Assembly (NCBI GenBank): GCA_963847675.1
Contig: CAWKAP010000005.1
Span: 124,001-188,000 of the forward strand
Source: JADJWR01 sp963847675
GTDB lineage: Bacteria; Pseudomonadota; Gammaproteobacteria; Burkholderiales; Burkholderiaceae_F
Direction: 5' to 3'
Length of the DNA stretch: 64,000 bases
A program made the translations under genes and the position numbers. This document shows positions 36,059 through 44,750 of the stretch, in pieces (positions within the stretch are counted from its first letter, which is position 1; every line of letters starts with the position of its first letter). The notes under the pieces are model-generated. The model did no database searches. It worked only from the letters and a program-made list of their open reading frames with translations, and was not told the origin of the DNA.

Positions 36059-37279
36059 ATGGCCACGCAGGACGCCGTCACCATCGCCGACATTCACGCC
36101 GCCGCCGAGCGGCTGCGCGGCCAGATCGAGGAGACGCCCTGCCTGCATTCGCGCACGCTGTCGCAGATCACCGGCGCGGAGGTCTACCTGAAGTTCGAGA
36201 ACCTGCAGTTCACCGCCAGCTTCAAGGAGCGTGGCGCGCTGAACTGCCTGGCGCAGTTGAGCGACGAGCAGCGTCGGCGCGGCGTGATCGCGGTCTCCGC
36301 GGGCAATCATGCGCAGGGTGTCGCCTATCACGCGCAACGCCTCGGCGTGCCGGCGGTGATCGTGATGCCGCGCTACACGCCGATGGTCAAGGTCGAACGC
36401 ACGCGCGGCTTCGGTGCCGAGATCGTGCTGGCCGGTGAGAACTTCGACGACGCCAAGGAGGATGCGTTGAAGCTCGTCGAGGCGCGCGGCCTGACGATGG
36501 TGCATCCGTACGACGATCCGCGCGTCATCGCGGGGCAGGGCACGATCGGCCTGGAGATGCTGGCCGCCCAGCCGCAGCTGGATTGCCTGTGCGTGGCCAT
36601 CGGCGGCGGCGGGCTGATCAGCGGGGTGACGCTGGCCGCGCGCGCGGTCAAGCCGTCGATCGAGGTGATCGGCGTGCAGACCGATCAGTTTCCGGCCATG
36701 TATGCGCTGTTCAAGGGCGTGGACATGCCGTCGGCAAACGCCACGCTGGCCGAGGGCATCGCGGTCAAGTCACCGGGCCTGGTCACGCGCGAAATCGTCA
36801 GGCGGCATGTCGATGACATCGTGCTGGTGTCCGAGGGCGACATCGAGCACGCGATCGTGCTGCTGCTGGAAATCGAGAAGACGGTGGTCGAGGGCGCGGG
36901 CGCCACCGGGCTGGCCGCGCTGATCCGTCACCGCGAACGCTTCGCCGGCAAGAAGGTGGGGCTCATTCTGTGCGGCGGCAACATCGACCCGATGGTGCTC
37001 GCCGACATCATCGAGCGGGGCATGGTGCGTGCCGGCCGCCTGGCGCGCATCCGCATCGCCACCCGCGACGTGCCGGGCGAACTGGCGCGCGCGGCGACTC
37101 TGGTCGCGCAGGCCGGCGCCAACATCGAGGAGGTCGAGCACCAGCGGGCGTTTACGACGCTGCCGGCGCAGAACGCGCAGCTGGAAATGGTGATCCAGAC
37201 GCGCGGCCCGGAGCACATCGCACAGGTGCTGCAGCGCCTGCGCGAGGCGGGCATGGCGGCCGACCTCGATCCGTACTGA
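36059..37279 (+). CDS. ilvA: Threonine ammonia-lyase (threonine dehydratase)
   Basis: A PLP enzyme deaminating threonine to 2-oxobutanoate; 406 residues, so it has a single C-terminal ACT domain rather than the long double one of E. coli IlvA. The Schiff-base lysine is Lys56 in TASFKERGAL. The phosphate-binding glycine loop is AIGGGGLISG, and SAGNHAQGVAYHA is conserved. The ACT domain (IATRDVPGELARAATLVAQAGANIEEVEHQR) implies amino-acid feedback. AGGAGG precedes the ATG. Whether it acts in isoleucine synthesis or threonine breakdown cannot be told from sequence. Confidence 0.93.
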   Translation: MATQDAVTIADIHAAAERLRGQIEETPCLHSRTLSQITGAEVYLKFENLQFTASFKERGALNCLAQLSDEQRRRGVIAVSAGNHAQGVAYHAQRLGVPAVIVMPRYTPMVKVERTRGFGAEIVLAGENFDDAKEDALKLVEARGLTMVHPYDDPRVIAGQGTIGLEMLAAQPQLDCLCVAIGGGGLISGVTLAARAVKPSIEVIGVQTDQFPAMYALFKGVDMPSANATLAEGIAVKSPGLVTREIVRRHVDDIVLVSEGDIEHAIVLLLEIEKTVVEGAGATGLAALIRHRERFAGKKVGLILCGGNIDPMVLADIIERGMVRAGRLARIRIATRDVPGELARAATLVAQAGANIEEVEHQRAFTTLPAQNAQLEMVIQTRGPEHIAQVLQRLREAGMAADLDPY

Positions 37280-37340
37280 TGCTCGGCGGTGCGGTTCCGC
37301 GAGTCCGCAGCCACGGCGCGGGCACGCGCATGGGAGAAAG

Positions 37341-37903
37341 ATGAGCAAGGCGAAGCCGCGGCGGCCGCTGTTGATCGAACTGGACGCGACGCCGGGATCG
37401 TCGATCGGGAAGTTCGCCCCGCACGAGGCGACCGAGTTCCTCTCCCGCATTCGCGTGTTGTGCGGGAGCGACGGCAGGCTGTTGCTGGGCATGGACTTGG
37501 TCAAGGACAAGGCCGTGCTCGAGGCCGCCTACGACGACCCGCTGGGCGTCACCGCGGCATTCAACCTGAACATCCTGAACAGCGTGAACCGGATCCTCGG
37601 CTCAGACTTCGACGTGCGCCAATGGCGCCACGTTGCCCGCTATGACGAGGCGCGAGTCGAGGATCGAGATGTACCTGCAGGCCAAGAAGGACATCTCGGT
37701 ACGACTTCCCGACGGCCCGCGCGCATTCCGCGCAGGCGAGAGGATTCCATGCCGAGAACTCGTACAAGGCCGCCAGCGCCGACCTTGTGGCACTGATGAC
37801 CATCAGCGCCGGCCGGGAACCCAGGTGCTGGTTCGACGGCCAGCGTCGATTCGCGGTCGCGCTCGCTAGCGCGACGCGACGCGGGGCATCAGGCGAAGAC
37901 TGA
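37341..37903 (+). pseudogene. egtD: egtD remnant (L-histidine N-alpha-methyltransferase, 5'-truncated, frameshifted)
   Basis: The C-terminal portion of EgtD, which makes hercynine from histidine in ergothioneine and selenoneine synthesis. Recognisable pieces are TPGSSIGKFAPHEA, LLLGMDLVKDKAVLEAAYDD and VTAAFNLNILNSVNRILG in frame 3. ESRIEMYLQAKK follows in frame 1, and AENSYK with FDGQRRFAVALAS in frame 2, ending at a TGA (37901-37903). Two single-base removals, near 37655 and 37747, rejoin all three. The N-terminal half or more, with the SAM motif I, is missing: only 61 bases separate it from ilvA. The truncation is independent of the frameshifts, so the gene looks truly broken. Confidence 0.85.
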
Positions 37904-38040
37904 ACCGCCAGGCAGCCGCCGCCGACGAACGACATTTCCACGCTGCTCAGCGTGCTGATCGAATCATCCTGCTGGACCGGCGCTTCGACGGTGATTTCGG
38001 CGGTTTTGGCTTCGGCGGCTTGGCGAACGATGGTTTCCAT
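37561..38040 (-). CDS. Putative double-glycine-leader peptide precursor
   Basis: A minus-strand ORF starting at an ATG (38040) with a good ribosome-binding site (TAGGATTG, 5 bases upstream). The first 42 residues look like a bacteriocin-type leader: acidic and Gln-rich, then STLSSVEMSFVGGG, the hydrophobic pattern plus glycines that C39 peptidases cut after. As read, the ORF continues 159 residues, but beyond about residue 50 it is antisense to the egtD remnant. Removing one base in the glycine stretch would end it at a TAG near 37865, giving a peptide of about 58 residues. A C39 exporter and HlyD adaptor lie 2-5 kb away. Whether the gene is real is unproven. Confidence 0.45.
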   Translation of the reverse strand: METIVRQAAEAKTAEITVEAPVQQDDSISTLSSVEMSFVGGGCLAVQSSPDAPRRVALASATANRRWPSNQHLGSRPALMVISATRSALAALYEFSAWNPLACAECARAVGKSYRDVLLGLQVHLDPRLAPRHSGQRGAIGARRSLSRGSGSRCSGCSG

Positions 38041-38148
38041 GATTCAATCCTAAAAATGCGTTACTTGTGGGTGATCGATTGCGTCTGCGCTATCGATAGG
38101 CGGGATGCTCAACGAAGCTTCGCGCCAGATCGATGCCTCACATTTGGT
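38041..38148. promoter_or_regulatory. Divergent control region with three ATCGAT palindromes
   Basis: This AT-richer interval separates the peptide ORF (minus) from the TPR/HD-GYP gene (plus). It contains ATCGAT at 38074-38079, 38092-38097 and 38129-38134, with 18- and 37-base start-to-start spacing. Such a hexamer should be rare in DNA this GC-rich, so a cluster of three suggests an operator. No regulator is identified. Confidence 0.4.
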
Positions 38149-40055
38149 ATGCAACCCTGTTTATGCGAGTGTCTGACCCAGCGACTTGATGATCTGACGT
38201 CGCGCTTAAGCGGGATGGCGGCCGACGAGGCGCTTTCCCTGCTGGATGAAATCGCGGCCGCGCTGCGTACCGCGCTCAATGCCCCGGACGCCGACGCTCA
38301 TCGCCTGTTCGCCTCCGCAAAGAAGGCGCTGCACGGGCTGCCTCTCGAGGTGACGTCCGGCACCCGGGTCGAGGCCCTGCTGCTGCTGGCGCAGTTCGCT
38401 TATGTCTCGGGACAACCGTTCACCGGTCTGGAGCATGCGAGCCTGGCGGTCGACTGCGCCCGCCGTCTGCAGGACGAGGCTGCGCTGCGCAAGGCGCTGA
38501 CCTTCCACGGCATCCTGCTGGCCGATACGGGCAACATCGCGACCGCGGTCGAGTGCTACGCGGAGGCGCTCGAGCTGGCCGAACTGCTGCACGACCTGCG
38601 CGCCGAAACGCCGGTGTGGGTCAACCTGGGCACGGCGCTCGGCTATGCCGGGCCAGCTGAACGACGCGGTGGCCTGCTTCGAGCGGGTCGTTGCGCTTGT
38701 CCGACGCCGACCCGGCGGTCGCCTCGTTCAGGCCGCCCGCACTGGCAAACATCGCGGCGATCTGTCTGTACCTGCAGGAGCACGCCAAGGGACTGCGCAG
38801 CATCAAGGCGGCGATCGAATGCGCTGGCGAGCCGCAGACCACTGCGGACAGGCTCAACCGCGTGCTTGCCGAGAGCTCGTATGCTCGGCTGCTGCTCGAG
38901 GTCGACAGTCTCGACCGCGCCAAGGAGCGGTGCGAACTCGCCAAGCGGTTCGCGAGGGATTCGAAGTCCGAGCGCGCCGAGCTGCTGGCATCGCTCGCTG
39001 AAGGCCTGTGCGAAGTCCACGCCGGCCTGATCGACCTCGGCACCTCTCGCCTGTCGCAGTCGCTCGACCGGGCGCGGGTGCTGAAGTCGGCGCTGCGCGA
39101 CGCGCTGCTGGCGATGGTCAAGGCGCAGGAAGTGGCGGGCAAGCCGGACGTCGCGCTCGTCTACCTGCGCGAACTGATGATGCACACGAAGAAGACGCAG
39201 CAGGAAAACGCGCTGCGTCACCATCGGCTGCATCTGGAGAACCTGGCGCGGCAGCAGCAGGACTCCGAAGACACGGTGATGGAGCGCCACGAGCAGTCGC
39301 TGCGCGGCAAGCTGGCCGAGCAGGTGGCGCAGCAGGAACTGATGCGCTCGCGCATCGAGATGCTCGAGCGGCTGGCGGTCACCGCCGAGTTGCGCGACGA
39401 CTCGACCGGCGAGCACTCGTACCGCGTCGGCCGGCTGTCGTCGCTGCTCGGGCAGGAGTACGGCTGCGACGACCAGACCTGTTTCATGCTCGACCTCGCC
39501 GCCCGCCTGCACGACATCGGCAAGATCGGCATTCCGGACGGCATCCTGCTGAAGCCGGACCGGTTGAGCGAGGCCGAGCGCGAGATCATGAAGACGCACG
39601 CCACGGTCGGCGCCGAACTCCTGGCGCAGAGCGAGATGCCGCACATGCAGATGGCCGAGGACATCGCGCGCTTTCACCACGAGTGGTGGGATGGCTCGGG
39701 TTATCCGAACGGCATCGGCGGTGCGGCCATTCCGATCGCCGCGCGCATCACCGCGCTGTCCGACGTGTTCGATGCGCTGACCCATCGCCGGCCGTACAAG
39801 GAGCCTTGGCCGGTGGCGCGGGCGCTCGACGAAATCGCCTACCTCAAGGGGCACCAGTTCGATCCGGAACTGACCGACCTGTTCCTCGCGCTGGTCCGCC
39901 GGCTGCAGCGCGAAGTCGGCGACCTCGACGAGTACCTTGGCCAGGCCGCGCGCCTGTCGCCCTTCATCCGTGCGCGCGAGAAGATCGCCAGCACGCTCAG
40001 GCGCTCCGGCGGCCGCGACACCGGCTATCGGACCCGACTCGACGCGCAGCGCTGA
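38149..40055 (+). CDS. TPR-repeat HD-GYP domain protein (probable c-di-GMP phosphodiesterase), frameshifted as read
   Basis: About 634 residues after two single-base corrections. The N-terminal ~350 residues are tetratricopeptide-type helical repeats (AEALELAELLHDLRAETPVWVNLGTALGYAG and following) and have no membrane segment. A coiled stretch links to a C-terminal HD-GYP domain: LHDIGKIGIPDG, then HHEWWDGSGYPNG and ARITALSDVFDALTHRRPYK. HD-GYP enzymes hydrolyse cyclic di-GMP. The frame changes 1 to 2 near 38655 and 2 to 3 near 38695; each is cured by removing one base. The ATG at 38149 is the earliest that gives TPR-like sequence. It is divergent from the GG-leader ORF and convergent with the C39 exporter. 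Confidence 0.82.
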
Positions 40056-40148
40056 AGTCGCCGATTGACCGGGGCCGTTGTCCCCGGCGCGACCTCACGT
40101 CGCATGCCGCGTTCATCGGCGGCTTCCGAGCGGTCCAGCGAGCAGCGG

Positions 40149-42296
40149 CTACGTGCCGGCGCCGAGCCTCACCGTGCGATCGACCGCGCGCACCGTCTCG
40201 GGCCGGTGGCTGACGATCACCATGCTCATGCCCAGCGTTTTCAGGCGATCGGTGATCTCTCGCTCGCGCGCCAGGTCGAGCTGATCGAACGCCTCGTCGA
40301 GGAACAGCACCTCGGGCCGGCGATACAGCGCGCGCGCCAGCAGCACGCGCTGCTTCTGGCCGCCCGACAGCGCCACGCCCAGGCTGCCGACGATCGTGTT
40401 GTACTGCATCGGCATCGCTTCGATGTCGTCGGCGATGCCGGCCAGCCGCGCGCATTCGCGCACGTGAGCGGGATCGTGCTGCGGATCGAAGAAGCTGATG
40501 TTGTCCTCGAGCGTGCCGACGAAGAGCTGGTCGTCCTGCAACACGACGCCGATGCGGCTGCGGTAGACGGCGCGGTCCCAGTCGCGCACGTCGCGGCCGG
40601 AGTAGGCGAGCAGGCCCTCGGTGCGGTCGAGCAGTCCGAGAAGCACCTTGACCAGCGTCGTCTTGCCGGCGCCCGACGGGCCGACGATGGCGACGGTTTC
40701 GCCGGGCCGGACTTCGAAGTCGACGTTGCGGAAGGTGAAGCCCTCGATGCCGTAGGCGAAGCCCAGCCCCTTGCCCTCGATCGTGAGCGGCGCGGCGCCC
40801 GGGGTGAAGCTCGCGACGGGCACGTGTTCCGGCTCCGCCAGCGCGATGTCGGCGATGCGCTCGGCGTGCAGGTCGAGCATGCGGAATTCGATGGCCTTGT
40901 CGACCAGGTTGCTGATCCGGGTGATGAACAGCAGCTTGAAGGCGAGGAACCCGAACAGCATGCCGACCGAAAATCGCCCGTCGATCACCAGCAGCGCCGC
41001 CAGCCAGATCACCGCCACGTTCTCCAGACCGAAGATCAGCCCGTTGGCGGCGCGGTGGATGATGGCCAGGTTCTGCACCTTCACGCCCGCGTTGGTGTGC
41101 TCGACGACCAGGTTCTGGTATGCGCTGCGTCGCTGCGTCTCGCGCAGGTTCAGCTTGATCGCCAGCATGCCGCGCAGCGTCTCGATGAAGTGGGTGTTCG
41201 ATCGCGCCTCGTGCGCGATCTGCTCGTCGGCCGCCCGCCGCTGCGGGCCGTAGAAGATCCAGCGCACCAGGCCGTAGGCGGCGGCCGCCGCTACGACGAT
41301 GGCCGTCAGCAGCCCGCTGTACCAGAACATGACCGCCAGCGTCAGCAGCACCATCGCGCCGTCGATCAGCGTCTCGACGAAGGCGAGCGTCAGGGTCCGC
41401 TGGATCGCGTCGACGCTCTTGAAGCGCGAAAAGATGTCGCCGATGTGTCGTTTCTCGAACCAGGCCAGCGGCAGGCGCAGCAGCTGGCCGAACAGCGTGT
41501 CGAGCAGGCGCAGGTTCAGGTGCGTGGACAGGTAGACGCCGAGCCACGCACGCACGGAGGTGGTGGCCACCTGCATCAGCACCAGCAGCGAGAAACCCAT
41601 GCCGAGCAGGGTCAGCAGGTCGCGGTCGCGGCCGACGATGACCCGGTCGATGACCAGCTGCACGAAGAACGGCGAGGCCACTGCGAAGACCTCGAGCGCG
41701 ACCGACAGCAGCATCACCTGCGCGATCGTGCCGCCCATCCCGCCGGCGGCCGTCAGCAGCTGCCAGGCAGTGATTCGCTCGCGCTCGTCCTGCCTGGCAA
41801 ATCCCTCCGCCGGCGTGAACTCCATCGCCACGCCGGTGTAGTGGCGCGAGGCCTCCGCAAGCGGCAGCACCCGCTTGCCGCGCGCTGGATCGAGCACGGT
41901 GATCCGGCGCCCGTCGGCCTTGGTCAGCACCACGAAGTGGTTCATGTCCCAGTGCAGGATCGCCGGCAGGCGCAACTTGCCAAGCGCGTCCAGCGGCGCC
42001 TGCACGCCGCGTGGCGACAGTTTCATCGTCTGTGCGATGGCCGCGATGTGCTGCAGCGTGACGCCCTTCATCGACGGCGCCAGGCGCATGCGCATCGCCG
42101 CCAGGTCCGAGCGATGGCCGTGATAGGCGGCGATCATTGCCACGCAGGCGATGCCGCACTCGGGCGCCTCGGACTGCAGGATCAGCGGAACGCTTCTACC
42201 GAACAAGACTGCTGCCTCGCGTTTCGCGCCCGGGCGCGGTTGCGCCGGGCGCCTGCCGCGGCCGGATGGCCGCCCCGGTCCGTGCCTGTGTTCCAC
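40149..42296 (-). CDS. Peptidase C39-domain ABC transporter (bacteriocin/peptide exporter)
   Basis: A 715-residue transporter that cleaves double-glycine leaders and exports the core peptide. Residues about 38-160 form the C39 protease: QSEAPECGIACVAM (Cys47), LHWDMNHFVVL (His120) and VLDPARG (Asp136). Membrane helices occupy about 180-450. The ATPase domain has Walker A GPSGAGKTT, signature LSGGQKQR and Walker B VLFLDEAFDQLD. The gene starts at a GTG immediately after the hlyD stop (TGAGTG), so it is coupled to the adaptor. The closest described relatives are the CvaB-type microcin exporters. A TolC-like outer-membrane partner is not in the window. Confidence 0.93.
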   Translation of the reverse strand: MEHRHGPGRPSGRGRRPAQPRPGAKREAAVLFGRSVPLILQSEAPECGIACVAMIAAYHGHRSDLAAMRMRLAPSMKGVTLQHIAAIAQTMKLSPRGVQAPLDALGKLRLPAILHWDMNHFVVLTKADGRRITVLDPARGKRVLPLAEASRHYTGVAMEFTPAEGFARQDERERITAWQLLTAAGGMGGTIAQVMLLSVALEVFAVASPFFVQLVIDRVIVGRDRDLLTLLGMGFSLLVLMQVATTSVRAWLGVYLSTHLNLRLLDTLFGQLLRLPLAWFEKRHIGDIFSRFKSVDAIQRTLTLAFVETLIDGAMVLLTLAVMFWYSGLLTAIVVAAAAAYGLVRWIFYGPQRRAADEQIAHEARSNTHFIETLRGMLAIKLNLRETQRRSAYQNLVVEHTNAGVKVQNLAIIHRAANGLIFGLENVAVIWLAALLVIDGRFSVGMLFGFLAFKLLFITRISNLVDKAIEFRMLDLHAERIADIALAEPEHVPVASFTPGAAPLTIEGKGLGFAYGIEGFTFRNVDFEVRPGETVAIVGPSGAGKTTLVKVLLGLLDRTEGLLAYSGRDVRDWDRAVYRSRIGVVLQDDQLFVGTLEDNISFFDPQHDPAHVRECARLAGIADDIEAMPMQYNTIVGSLGVALSGGQKQRVLLARALYRRPEVLFLDEAFDQLDLAREREITDRLKTLGMSMVIVSHRPETVRAVDRTVRLGAGT

Positions 42297-43544
42297 TCAT
42301 TGCATGCGCCCGCGCAGTTCGAGCACCGGCTCGAAGATCCACTCGAACACGGTGCGCTTCTCGAGCAGGATGTCGGCGTTGACCAGCATGCCGGGCCGCA
42401 GCGCGAGTTCCTGTCCGCCGGCGGCCACGGTCTGCCGCTCGAGCTCGACGTCGATCCGGTAGACGGGCTCGCGTGCCGTCATCGGTCCAACCTTCTCGCC
42501 GGGCGACCACACCGTGCGGCTGACGTTGCGCACCTTGCCGTGGTACTGGCCGAAGCGCTGGAACGGGAACGCCTCGTAGCGAAGCACGACCGCGTTGCCT
42601 GGTTGCACGAAGCCCACCGCACGCGTGGGAACCAGCAGCTGCGCCTCCAGCCCGCTGCCGGCCGGCAGCACGGTCGCCAATGGCGCGTCGGCGGCGAGCG
42701 ACGCGCCGCGCGAAACCGCGATGTTGGTGACGGTGCCGGCGATCGGCGCGCGGATCACGGTCTCGCGGCGTGTCTCCTCCTGCACCAGGCTCTGCTGCAG
42801 CTCGCCCTTCTCGCGCATCAACTGGTCGATCTGCTGCCGCGCGCGCAGGTCGACCGCGGGCAGGTCGCTCTGCGCGCTGCGCAGGTCGCGCGCGATGGCG
42901 GCCCGCCCGCGGCGCAACGTCTCGAGCTTGACCTGCTGGTCGAGCTGCTCGTTGCGCTTGGCCGCCAGGGCGGTGTCGGAGACGAAGCCGTCCTTGACCA
43001 GCTGCTGCGTGCGCTGGAAGTCCTCGCGCGCCGAGGCGACGCGAGTCGCCTGCAGGCGGATTTCGGTATCGGCCTGCGCCAGCTCCTTGCGCAGGTCGTC
43101 GATGCGCCGGTTGAGCTGCTCTTTCTGCTGCTGCGCGAGCAGGCGAACGTTCTCGGTTTCAGCCTCGAGGTTCGCCGATCGCTGTGACAACTCACGCTGC
43201 ATCAGGTCGGCCGACGTTGCGCCTGAGGCCGTGCCGCGTTCGAGCGACAGCCGCGCGATCGCGGTGCCGGCAGCGACTTCGTCGCCTTCGCCGACCATCA
43301 GTTCGGCCAGGGTGCCGGCTTCCGGCGCCAGGATGCGCGCTGCGCCCGCATCCAGCGCGAGAAAGCCCTCGACGCGCTCACGGCGCGTGTACTCGCCCCA
43401 GAACATGAAGCCGATGATCAGCGCCGCGAACGACCCGGCCAGCAGGGTGAAGATCCACGTGGGCACGGGCCGCGCGATCGAAACCTCGCCCAGCAGCTTT
43501 TCGCGCTGGGCGTCGATCGCTTCCTGTCGGAACAGCCTGCGCAT
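42297..43544 (-). CDS. HlyD-family secretion adaptor (CvaA-like)
   Basis: The periplasmic adaptor of the C39 exporter, 415 residues. It has one N-terminal membrane segment (PTWIFTLLAGSFAALIIGFMFWGEYTRR), a first lipoyl half-motif (RILAPEAGTLAELMVGEGDEVAAGTAIARL), a long coiled-coil hairpin (about residues 115-250) and the second half-motif (VIRAPIAGTVTNIAVSRGASL). The beta-barrel end is VYRIDVELERQ. It is the first gene of the two-gene transport unit. This type connects the inner-membrane exporter to an outer-membrane TolC channel. Confidence 0.93.
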   Translation of the reverse strand: MRRLFRQEAIDAQREKLLGEVSIARPVPTWIFTLLAGSFAALIIGFMFWGEYTRRERVEGFLALDAGAARILAPEAGTLAELMVGEGDEVAAGTAIARLSLERGTASGATSADLMQRELSQRSANLEAETENVRLLAQQQKEQLNRRIDDLRKELAQADTEIRLQATRVASAREDFQRTQQLVKDGFVSDTALAAKRNEQLDQQVKLETLRRGRAAIARDLRSAQSDLPAVDLRARQQIDQLMREKGELQQSLVQEETRRETVIRAPIAGTVTNIAVSRGASLAADAPLATVLPAGSGLEAQLLVPTRAVGFVQPGNAVVLRYEAFPFQRFGQYHGKVRNVSRTVWSPGEKVGPMTAREPVYRIDVELERQTVAAGGQELALRPGMLVNADILLEKRTVFEWIFEPVLELRGRMQ

Positions 43545-43696
43545 CTAGGCGTCGTTATCGCGCGGAACCTACGGCGCCGCGATTATGCGCGATCGCTCGC
43601 GCCACGGCGACTGCGCATCCGGCCGCGCGCCCGACCGTCGCCGATGGGAAGTCGGGGTCCGGCTGTCGTCGCGTCGCGTGACGCGGCCGCCGGCAC

Positions 43697-44750
43697 TCAG
43701 AGTCGCACGGACACGCGCGGCGCGCCGGCCTTCAGCTCCCCGATCACTCGCGCATCGTCGAAGCCTTCGTCGCGGAAGACCTGCAGCACGGCGCCGGCCT
43801 CGGCCGCATCGCACGCCACGAGCAGGCCGCCGCTGGTCTGCGGGTCGGTGAGCAGCGCCTGGTCGACGAGGTCCGGCGCCACCGAGATCGACATCGTGGC
43901 CGTAGCCGGCCCAGTTGCGAGCCGACGCTCCGGTGATGAAACCCTGTTCGGCCAGCGGACGTGCCTCCGCGAGCAGCGGCACGTCGGCGATCCTGACCTG
44001 CGCGGCCAACCCGGCGCCACGGCAGATCTCGAGCAGGTGGCCGAGCAGCCCGAATCCGGTCACGTCGGTCAGCGCGTGGACGCCGGCCAGTTCGGACAGT
44101 CGCGGGCCGGGCGTGTTGAGCTGCGTGGTGACGGCGATCATCTGCGCATAGCCGTCGGCGCCGAGGCGATCCTTCTTCAGCGCGGCCGAGTAGACGCCGA
44201 CGCCGATCGGCTTGCCCAGCACGAGCACGTCGCCGGCGCGGGCCGCGCTGTTGCGCTTGATCCGGTCCGGATGCACCAGCCCGAGCGCAACCAGGCCGTA
44301 GATCGGTTCGACCGAATCGATCGTGTGGCCGCCGGCGATCGGAATCCCGGCGGCGGCGCAGACGGACTCACCGCCTTCGATGACGCGGCGAATGACGTCC
44401 AGCGGCAGCCTGTCGACGGGCATCGCCAGCAGGGCGAGCGCCATGATCGGCGTGCCGCCCATCGCATAGACGTCGGAGATCGCGTTGGTCGCGGCGATGC
44501 GGCCGAAGTCGTACGGGTCGTCGACGATCGGCATGAAGAAGTCGGTCGTGGCGATCAGCGCCTGCTGGTCGTTGAGCCGGTACACCGCGGCGTCGTCGGC
44601 TGTTTCGATGCCGACCAGCAGCGCCGGCGGAATCGTGCCGCTGGCCCCCTTGAGGATCTGGCTGAGGATGCCGGGCGCGATCTTGCAGCCGCACCCGCCG
44701 CCGTGCGAAAACGAGGTCAGCCGCAGTGCCGCTGCGTCAGGTGCATTCAT
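43697..44750 (-). CDS. selD: Selenophosphate synthase, frameshifted as read
   Basis: ATP-dependent enzyme making selenophosphate from selenide. The N-terminal active-site loop SHGGGCGCKIAPG has Cys20 in place of selenocysteine, with the partner Lys23. TADDAAVYRLNDQQALIATTDFF, FGRIAATNAISDVYAMGG and IAGGHTIDSVEPIYGLV are conserved. The frame changes near 43885 (HDVDLG then APDLVDQALLTDPQTSGGLLVACD); one base removed restores about 350 residues. The start overlaps the senB stop by 4 bases. The coupling indicates its selenophosphate feeds the selenosugar enzyme (a SenC role). No selA or tRNA-Sec is in view. Confidence 0.92.

Noticed and set aside
40056..40148. Second small peptide gene between the HD-GYP gene and the C39 exporter
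   Set aside because: The 93-base convergent gap has no start with a ribosome-binding site and no GG-type leader.
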